Origin: Mycolicibacterium phocaicum
GTDB taxonomy: Bacteria > Actinomycetota > Actinomycetes > Mycobacteriales > Mycobacteriaceae
Reading direction: 5' to 3'
Assembly: GCF_010731115.1 (NCBI RefSeq)
Contig: NZ_AP022616.1
Location: 248,001 to 312,000, forward strand
DNA: 64,000 nt
Part shown: one piece after another, positions 58,284 through 64,000 of the stretch
Layout of the letters: every line of letters starts with the position of its first letter
Position numbering within the stretch: the first letter of the stretch is position 1
The notes under the pieces: generated by a model
The model's input: the letters and a program-made list of their open reading frames with translations, nothing else
Database searches by the model: none
What the model was told of the DNA's origin: nothing
Program-made: the position numbers and the translations under genes

Positions 58284-59219
58284 GTGACGAAAGCTGAGTC
58301 GGCGGCAGACCCGCACGGTCCAGCTGCCATCCACGCGGTACCGCTGCGGCATCCCTGGCGGTGGGTCGGAGCCATCGCGATCATCGTTGTTGCCGGGCTG
58401 TTCCTTTACGGCGCCGCGACCAATCCCGCCTACGGCTGGGACACCTATCTCAAGTACCTGCTCGACGAGCGGGTGGCCGAGGCAGCGTGGAACACCGTGC
58501 AGCTCACCATCTATGCGATGGCGATCGGCTTGGTGCTGGGCGTGGTCCTGGCCGTGATGCGGCTGTCACCGAACCCGGTGTTCCGTGCCGTCGCGTGGGG
58601 CTATCTGTGGATTTTCCGCGGTACTCCGGTGTACGTGCAGCTGGTGTTCTGGGGCCTGTTCCCGTCGATCTACCAGAACATCCAGATCGGGGTGCCGTTC
58701 GGTCCGTCGCTGTTCCACATCCAGCTGCAGGGTCTGTCTCTCGCGTTCGAGATGGCATTCATCGGCCTGGGCCTCAACGAAGCCGCCTATATGGCCGAGA
58801 TCATCCGTGCCGGAATCATTTCCGTCCCCGAGGGGCAGACCGAAGCGTCGGTCGCCCTGGGCATGTCGTGGTGGATGACCATGCGGCGCACCGTTCTTCC
58901 GCAGGCGATGCGGGTCATCGTGCCACCCACCGGCAACGAGCTGATCAGCATGCTGAAAACCACGTCGCTGGTCACGGCCGTGCCGTACACGCTCGAGCTC
59001 TACACCCGCACCCGCGACATCTCGGCCGTGATCTTCCAGCCCATCCCGCTGCTGCTGGTCGCCGCCACCTGGTACCTCGTCATCACCAGCGTGCTGATGG
59101 TCGGCCAGTTCTACCTGGAGCGGTACTTCTCCCGGGGCGCGTCGCGCAAGCTGACGACCAAACAGCTCGAGGCCCTCGCCCTGGCGCAGATGGGCGACCA
59201 CGGGGGTGTGCCCGCATGA
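58284..59219 (+). CDS. Polar amino-acid ABC transporter permease
   Basis: About 311 aa from the GTG at 58284, one base after the previous stop; an ATG at 58266 overlapping the binding-protein gene is the alternative. About five membrane segments and the EAA loop [21 protein letters not shown], with the upstream [13 protein letters not shown] typical of His/Glu/Gln permeases. ATGA overlap with the ATPase gene. No second permease, so it likely acts as a homodimer. Confidence 0.9.
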   Translation: MTKAESAADPHGPAAIHAVPLRHPWRWVGAIAIIVVAGLFLYGAATNPAYGWDTYLKYLLDERVAEAAWNTVQLTIYAMAIGLVLGVVLAVMRLSPNPVFRAVAWGYLWIFRGTPVYVQLVFWGLFPSIYQNIQIGVPFGPSLFHIQLQGLSLAFEMAFIGLGLNEAAYMAEIIRAGIISVPEGQTEASVALGMSWWMTMRRTVLPQAMRVIVPPTGNELISMLKTTSLVTAVPYTLELYTRTRDISAVIFQPIPLLLVAATWYLVITSVLMVGQFYLERYFSRGASRKLTTKQLEALALAQMGDHGGVPA

Positions 59220-59977
59220 CCCCGATGGTGCGCGCCGAGCAGGTGTGCAAGAGCTTCGGTGCCCTTAACGTACTCAAGGGCGTCTCGCTGGAAGTCCAGC
59301 GGGGACAGGTCCTCGTGCTGGTCGGGCCCTCTGGGTCCGGCAAGTCGACGTTCCTGCGGTGCATCAACCACCTGGAGCAGGTCAGTGCCGGGCGGCTGTA
59401 CGTCGATGAGGAGTTGGTCGGTTACCGCGAACGCGGCGGCAAGCTGCACGAACTCCCGCCCAAGGAGGCCGCCCGCCAGCGCCGCGACGTCGGCATGGTC
59501 TTTCAGCATTTCAATCTGTTCCCGCACCGGACCGCGCTGGAGAACATCGTCGAGGCGCCGGTGCACGTCAAGGGCGTCAAGCGTGATGCGGCGGTCAAGC
59601 GTGCGCGGGATCTGCTCGACCAGGTTGGGCTGTCCAGCAAAGCCGATGCGTATCCGGCCCAGCTGTCCGGAGGCCAGCAGCAGCGCGTGGCGATCGCCCG
59701 CGCGCTGGCGATGGAACCCAAACTGATGCTGTTCGACGAACCGACCTCGGCTCTGGACCCGGAACTGGTCGGCGACGTCCTCGCGGTCATGAAAAAGCTT
59801 GCCCAGCAGGGCATGACGATGATCGTGGTCACCCACGAGATGGGCTTCGCGCGCGAGGTGGCCGACGAGCTGGTGTTCATGGACGGCGGCGTGGTGGTCG
59901 AGCGCGGCGCCCCGCGTGAGGTGATGGCCGACCCGAAACATGAACGCACGAAGGCTTTTCTGTCCAAAGTGATGTAG
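59216..59977 (+). CDS. Polar amino-acid ABC transporter ATPase
   Basis: 253 aa, GlnQ-like. Walker [22 protein letters not shown]-loop [11 protein letters not shown], signature [17 protein letters not shown] and Walker [15 protein letters not shown] are all canonical, with the switch His in [10 protein letters not shown] longer loop ([16 protein letters not shown]) follows strand 4. Its TAG stop overlaps the histidine kinase GTG by one base, coupling transporter and sensor synthesis. Confidence 0.93.
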   Translation: MTPMVRAEQVCKSFGALNVLKGVSLEVQRGQVLVLVGPSGSGKSTFLRCINHLEQVSAGRLYVDEELVGYRERGGKLHELPPKEAARQRRDVGMVFQHFNLFPHRTALENIVEAPVHVKGVKRDAAVKRARDLLDQVGLSSKADAYPAQLSGGQQQRVAIARALAMEPKLMLFDEPTSALDPELVGDVLAVMKKLAQQGMTMIVVTHEMGFAREVADELVFMDGGVVVERGAPREVMADPKHERTKAFLSKVM

Positions 59978-61134
59978 TGGCTGTTCACCCCGCTTCGAAG
60001 CCGGAATCAGAACCGGACCCGGCCGCCCCGCTGTGGCGGGCGGCGCAGGGTTTCCGGCTGCTCAGCTGCCTGTACGCCTTGGGTTTTCAGCTCGCGGTCA
60101 ATGACGATCTGCTGCACCCGGCCGTCACCTGGGCGCTGTTCGGGCTCCTCATCGCCTGGAGCGTGGTGTGTGCGGTGGCGTACCTGAAGGGCTTCGGACG
60201 GCGGCGCGCCTGGGTGCTGGCAGAGGTGCTCGCCGTCGTCCTGCTGGTGTTGTCGACCGATCTGGTGGCTTCTCCGGCGTGGATCGCCGGCAACCAGTCG
60301 TGGCCGACCACGTTGTGGGCCACCAACGCGACGTTGTCGGCGGCCATCCAGCTGGGTCCGCTGGCCGGCATGGGCGTCGGGCTGCTCGTGACGGCGACCG
60401 GCGCGGTGCTCAAGGGCTACTTCGACCCCAACCTCGGCAGACAGGCGACACTGGTCATCGAGTTGGCGGTGGGACTCGCCGTCGGGATGGCCGCGCAGAC
60501 CGCCCGCCGTGCCCACGCGGAGTTGCAGCGCGCCATCCGGTTGGCGGCGGCGACCGCGGAGCGTGAGCGGCTGTCGCGGCAGGTGCACGACGGCGCCATC
60601 CAGGTGCTGGCGCTGGTGGCCCGGAAGGGCCGGGAAATCGGCGGTGAGACAACGGCACTCGCGCAGCTGGCGGGCGAGCAGGAACGAGCGCTGCGGCGGC
60701 TGGTCAGTTCCGGTCTGGACGAGGCGCCGGGTGGTCTGGTCGACATCGGGGAGATGCTCCGGGCCCGCGCGGGTGAGCGCGTCGCGGTCAGTGTGCCGCC
60801 GGACCCGGTGCTGCTCGACGCCGCCGTGGCGGGCGAACTCGATGCCGCGGTGGCCAATGTGCTGGGTAACACCGCCGCCCACGCGGGACAGGAGGCCCGG
60901 GCTTACGTCCTCGTCGAAGACCTCGGCGAGCAGGTCGTGGTGAGCGTCCGCGACGATGGGGTGGGCATTGCCGACGGACGGTTGGCGCAGGCGGCTGCGG
61001 AGGGGCATATGGGCGTGACGAAATCCATTGTGGGACGGCTGGAATCACTGGGCGGTGCGGCGGAGCTGACGACGTCGCCGGGCGCGGGCACCGAGTGGGA
61101 GCTGACGGTACCCCGGAAGGCAACCGGTGTCTGA
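59977..61134 (+). CDS. Sensor histidine kinase, NarL-partner (HisKA_3) type
   Basis: 385 aa. Five or six membrane segments (about 25-170), a short linker, the dimerisation box RERLSRQVHDGAIQVL with His204 as phospho-acceptor, and a C-terminal HATPase with the N-box VLGNTAAHA and G-box RDDGVGIAD. No large periplasmic sensor domain, so a signal from within the membrane or from the adjacent transporter is likely. Overlaps the response regulator gene by eight bases. Confidence 0.88.
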   Translation: MAVHPASKPESEPDPAAPLWRAAQGFRLLSCLYALGFQLAVNDDLLHPAVTWALFGLLIAWSVVCAVAYLKGFGRRRAWVLAEVLAVVLLVLSTDLVASPAWIAGNQSWPTTLWATNATLSAAIQLGPLAGMGVGLLVTATGAVLKGYFDPNLGRQATLVIELAVGLAVGMAAQTARRAHAELQRAIRLAAATAERERLSRQVHDGAIQVLALVARKGREIGGETTALAQLAGEQERALRRLVSSGLDEAPGGLVDIGEMLRARAGERVAVSVPPDPVLLDAAVAGELDAAVANVLGNTAAHAGQEARAYVLVEDLGEQVVVSVRDDGVGIADGRLAQAAAEGHMGVTKSIVGRLESLGGAAELTTSPGAGTEWELTVPRKATGV

Positions 61135-61774
61135 GCCACAGCTGACGGTCATGGTGGTCGACGACCACCCGATCTGGCGGGACGCCGTCGCCCGTGACCT
61201 CGAGGACTCCGGCTTCACCGTGGTGGCCACCGCCGACGGCGTCGCCGCCGCGGGACGCCGGGCCGCGGTGGTGAAGCCGCAGGTGGTCGTGATGGACATG
61301 CGGCTGTCCGACGGCAGCGGTGTCGAGGCGACCACACAGGTGCTGGCGGTCTCGCCGGCGAGCCGGGTGCTGGTGTTGTCGGCGTCCGACGAGCGCGACG
61401 ACGTGCTGGAGGCCGTAAAGGCCGGTGCCACCGGGTATCTGGTGAAGAGCGCGTCCAAGGCCGAGCTGGCCGACGCGGTGCGGGCGACGGGCGAGGGGCG
61501 TGCGGTGTTCACCCCGGGTCTGGCCGGGCTGGTGCTGGGGGAGCACCGGCGCATGGCCAAGACGCCGGGCGCGGACCCGGCCGCGGGCTTGACGGAGCGG
61601 GAGACGGAGATCCTCCGTTACGTGGCAAAAGGCCTGACCGCCAAGCAGATCGCCGAACGGCTGACCCTGAGTCACCGCACCGTGGAGAACCACGTGCAGG
61701 CGACGTTCCGCAAGCTGGAGGTGGCCAATCGGGTGGAAGCGGCGCGCTATGCCATCGAGCACGGGCTGGACTGA
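61127..61774 (+). CDS. LuxR/NarL-family response regulator
   Basis: 215 aa: receiver domain 1-125 with the acidic pair DD near residue 12, phospho-acceptor Asp57 in VVMDMRLSDG and conserved Lys in YLVKSAS; then a GerE/LuxR helix-turn-helix (LTERETEILRYVAKGL, AKQIAERLTLSHRTVENH). Pairs with the kinase upstream. Its last 28 bp overlap the convergent cya gene. Targets unknown; autoregulation of the transporter operon is plausible. Confidence 0.9.
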   Translation: MSEPQLTVMVVDDHPIWRDAVARDLEDSGFTVVATADGVAAAGRRAAVVKPQVVVMDMRLSDGSGVEATTQVLAVSPASRVLVLSASDERDDVLEAVKAGATGYLVKSASKAELADAVRATGEGRAVFTPGLAGLVLGEHRRMAKTPGADPAAGLTERETEILRYVAKGLTAKQIAERLTLSHRTVENHVQATFRKLEVANRVEAARYAIEHGLD

Positions 61775-63105
61775 GCGCCGTCGGCGCGCGACGCGCCTGA
61801 GGTCCGCCCGACCAGGTACCAGGTGCGCATCAGGCCCTTGCCCTTGACGTCGATCTCGCCGCGCTCCTCGAATTGGTAGGCGTGCTGCAGGCGCTCATAC
61901 ACGTTGTGCGGCACCTGGATTCGCCCGGCCACGTCGGTGCTCTCCATTCGGGACGCGACGTTCACCGCGTCGCCCCAGACGTCGTAGAAGAACTTGCGTG
62001 ACCCCACCACGCCGGCCACCACGGGGCCCGCGGCGATCCCGATGCGCACCGGCACTGGGCGACCCTTCGGATCGGTCAGTTCGCGGACTTCGTCGGCGAA
62101 GTCCAGGGCCAGGCAGGCCAGTGCCTCGAGATGATCGGCGCGGCCGTGCGGTATACCGCTGACGACCATGTAGGAGTCCCCGCTCGTCTTGACCTTCTCC
62201 AGGCCGTGCCGGTCGACGAGCGCGTCCAGGCCGGTGTAGAGCGTGTCCAGGAACTGGACCAGGTCGGCGGGCGTGGTGTCGCTGGCGCGTTGGGTGTAGC
62301 CGGCGATGTCGGCGAAAAGGATTGAGGCGTCGTCGAATTTGTCGGCGATCACCGTGTGCGCGGGATCCTTGAGGCGCTGTGCGATGGACTCCGGGAGGAT
62401 GTTCGCCAGCAGCGTCTCGGACCGGAGGTACTCCGCCTGGATGGCGCGCTGGGCGATGGCGTTCTCGCGCAGGACGGACCAGACGGTCGCCATCACGATC
62501 AGGCAGCCGGACACCGCCGTGATGACGAACGACACCCGGCCTTCCATCTCGGTCTGCGCTCCGGTGTACGCCGGCACGGTGAATTCCAGGACGCTCGCGG
62601 TGACGATGCCGACGGCGGCGACGGCGGCCGCGAATCCCACGTGTTCGAGACCCACGATCAACAGCGTGATGGCGCCTGCCACGGCGAAATACAGCAGAAT
62701 GCCGGAGCCCGTGCCGACATTGATGGTCACGACGGTGACCGAGGTGTAGGCGATGAGCACGAATGCCGCTGGCGCGACGAGTTCGCCGAAGCGGTAGAGC
62801 GCCGGGACGAGCAGGAACAGTGCGGCGCTGACGATGTTCACCGCACCGATCCACATCGTGTACGGGCCGGTGGACAACGCCTGGAAGGCGAAGAAGACGC
62901 TGAGCATCGCGCCGAGGCGGCTGGTGCGGGTCAGGATCCGGCGGCTGCGGGCGACGGTCGGGCTCAGGATGTCGGCGTCCGGGTGCAGGCACTCGCGGAC
63001 GGTCGCGGTCGGTACACACACCGAACGGCGCACGGCGGCGACCAACTCGGCGCTGGCCGGGGTCGCGGTGCCACCGGCGAGGCGAGCGTCATCCATGATC
63101 GCCAT
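61747..63105 (-). CDS. cya: Membrane adenylate cyclase (Rv1625c-like)
   Basis: 452-aa class III cyclase with six membrane segments (about 64-210) and a C-terminal catalytic domain. Metal Asp266 and Asp310, adenine-specifying Lys306 and Asp375, Asn382 and transition-state Arg386 line up with the M. tuberculosis Rv1625c residues at a constant offset of +10, so a complete homodimeric ATP site is expected. A signature-helix region follows the last membrane segment (RSETLLANILPESIAQRL). Leaderless start: TACCCT lies 7 nt before the ATG at 63105. Confidence 0.95.
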   Translation of the reverse strand: MAIMDDARLAGGTATPASAELVAAVRRSVCVPTATVRECLHPDADILSPTVARSRRILTRTSRLGAMLSVFFAFQALSTGPYTMWIGAVNIVSAALFLLVPALYRFGELVAPAAFVLIAYTSVTVVTINVGTGSGILLYFAVAGAITLLIVGLEHVGFAAAVAAVGIVTASVLEFTVPAYTGAQTEMEGRVSFVITAVSGCLIVMATVWSVLRENAIAQRAIQAEYLRSETLLANILPESIAQRLKDPAHTVIADKFDDASILFADIAGYTQRASDTTPADLVQFLDTLYTGLDALVDRHGLEKVKTSGDSYMVVSGIPHGRADHLEALACLALDFADEVRELTDPKGRPVPVRIGIAAGPVVAGVVGSRKFFYDVWGDAVNVASRMESTDVAGRIQVPHNVYERLQHAYQFEERGEIDVKGKGLMRTWYLVGRTSGASRADGAQSSPCSMA

Positions 63106-63112
63106 GGACTAA

Positions 63113-63118
63113 AGGGTA
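63113..63118 (-). promoter_or_regulatory. -10 hexamer of the cya promoter
   Basis: TACCCT on the minus strand, 7 nt before the cya ATG at 63105-63103, the geometry of a leaderless mycobacterial promoter. Confidence 0.5.
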
Positions 63119-63636
63119 GACGCGCACGGCCGCGTTTGGTGCCCGGCTGCGGATACTCCGCTGACGGCGAAACAGCGGGTCGCCGCGGTACCTCTGGTGA
63201 GGCCGTCCGGAGCGGTTGCGGGACCCCTAATGGCCAGTTGCTCTGGCCAATTAGAGGCGCTCGCTGAGTGGGATATTCGTTGGTACTGGGCGTCCCTTCG
63301 CCGCAGCCGAAAAGTACGTATGGCACGGATCAATATCAAAATTGCCAAATATTCTGCAGTTGCGTCGAATGGCGAGCTGGCGAGAATGGCAAGTGCTGTG
63401 AACTGCAGATATATGCGAAAAATACTTGTCTACTGCAATTATGCAAACCGATATTGATTAGCTACATACGTACATACCAGAAGTATTTAGGACACCTCCA
63501 TATTTGCCTGAAACGCATGATCGGACTATTTCGATCAGATTTCGGATTTGCGCTCCTTTAATTGTTGTCGGAGCAGTAAATTAACTGCCACGCGTCGTCG
63601 CTGAGTGGCGACGACCAGGGCGGAAAGGGGACTGCG
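63119..63636. other. AT-rich intergenic region
   Basis: About 500 bp without a supported gene. From about 63260 to 63590 the A+T content is far above the rest of the window, with runs such as AAATATTCTGCAG and GATATTGATTAGC and an 8-bp direct repeat TACATACG/TACATACC near 63464-63479. TGGCCAG-TTGCT-CTGGCCA (63231-63249) is a 7-5-7 inverted repeat at its left edge. The GGAAAGGGG at 63622-63630 is the ribosome site of the next gene. Composition suggests imported DNA or a heavily regulated promoter. Confidence 0.6.
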
Positions 63637-64000
63637 GTGAACCGTCTGGTCCGTGCTCTCATGCTGAGAGTCGTTGTCGTATTGATGCCGTTGGCAGTCA
63701 TCTGCACCTACAGTCACGTCACCCCGACGCCGCCCCGGTCGGTCGCGGTCGACGTCATCCCCACCGCCGAGATCGATCCGGAGTCGTCGAGCATCGGCAT
63801 CGCCGACTCGAGCCTCTATGGGCTGTCGCCGGCGGAGATCGACAAGACCTTGACCCAACTGCAGTCGATCGGGGTGCAGAACATCCGGGTCTTCGTCCCG
63901 TGGGCGTTGATCAAGATGACGGGTCCCAATGATCTGGCGAATGACGCCAACTGGACCCTCATGAACAACGTGATGGATGCCGCCCGCGCTCACAACATGG
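63637..64000 (+). CDS. Secreted glycoside hydrolase-like protein, N-terminal part
   Basis: Open from the GTG at 63637 to the window edge (121 codons). A membrane or signal segment (LRVVVVLMPLAVICTY, about residues 10-25) is followed by a Pro-rich linker and a start of a barrel: SIGIADSSLYGLSPAEIDK, LTQLQSIGVQNIRVFVPWAL and NNVMDAARAHNM. This resembles the first strands of cellulase-like (GH5/GH39) barrels found in mycobacteria. Catalytic residues lie beyond the window. It follows the AT-rich gap and may belong to a surface-polysaccharide locus. Confidence 0.6.
   Translation, partial: MNRLVRALMLRVVVVLMPLAVICTYSHVTPTPPRSVAVDVIPTAEIDPESSSIGIADSSLYGLSPAEIDKTLTQLQSIGVQNIRVFVPWALIKMTGPNDLANDANWTLMNNVMDAARAHNM

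Noticed and set aside
63197..63561. Two frames of 86 and 97 codons in the AT-rich gap
   Set aside because: No ribosome site, no recognisable domain and unlike mycobacterial codon usage; they overlap each other in different frames.

Overview
This window is high-GC actinobacterial chromosome, almost certainly from a rapidly growing mycobacterium (Mycolicibacterium type). Gene order follows the stretch of M. tuberculosis H37Rv from bioA (Rv1568) to the adenylate cyclase cya (Rv1625c), as I remember that genome. GTG starts, 4-base ATGA/GTGA overlaps and leaderless promoters (a TANNNT hexamer 7-8 nt before a start codon) are common. I see no tRNA, rRNA, CRISPR array, IS element or prophage.

Conserved backbone, left to right: biotin synthesis bioA-bioF-bioD with a 2'-5' RNA-ligase-like gene; the BioQ repressor divergent from bioB, bsaP and a DUF2567 membrane gene (0-6.7 kb); a secreted-lipase-like gene and the NAD regulator nrtR; nadA-nadB-nadC (11-14.5 kb); the overlapping histidine operon hisD-C-B-H-A-impA-F-I (15.6-22 kb); bcp and the tryptophan operon trpE-(membrane gene)-trpC-trpB-trpA-lgt (37.6-45.1 kb); pyk and tesB (48-50.3 kb); the cytochrome bd operon cydA-B-D-C with a DUF4190 gene (minus strand, 50.3-56.4 kb); an HdeD-like gene; and adenylate cyclase cya (61.7-63.1 kb).

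Accessory inserts break this backbone. (1) 8.8-11.0 kb: two cell-surface polysaccharide genes (TupA-like ATP-grasp, glycosyltransferase) lie between nrtR and nadA; a degraded copy of the nrtR 5' end and a second NrtR box sit beside nadA. (2) 22.0-29.7 kb: a guanidine/urea-type nitrogen cluster (TetR, APC permease, two DUF1989 proteins, a carboxyltransferase lacking its biotin carboxylase and biotin carrier domains, allophanate hydrolase), bounded by two copies of one palindromic repeat. (3) 29.7-34.0 kb: SDR, F420-type oxidoreductase, WS/DGAT acyltransferase and a Rieske oxygenase pseudogene behind a KstR-type box. (4) 34.3-37.6 kb: ABC ATPase and GntR regulator divergent from a second-type leuA with a leucine leader peptide. 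(5) 45.1-47.4 kb: 82-bp tandem repeats, a TetR gene and an Rv2951c-like reductase. (6) 57.4-61.8 kb: a polar amino-acid ABC transporter overlapping a two-component system. (7) From 63.1 kb: an AT-rich gap and the start of a secreted glycoside hydrolase.

Regulatory logic visible in the DNA: BioQ boxes control biotin synthesis; two NrtR boxes bracket the insert and control nrtR and nadABC; PriA (HisA) probably serves both histidine and tryptophan synthesis because no trpF is present here; leuA carries an attenuator candidate.
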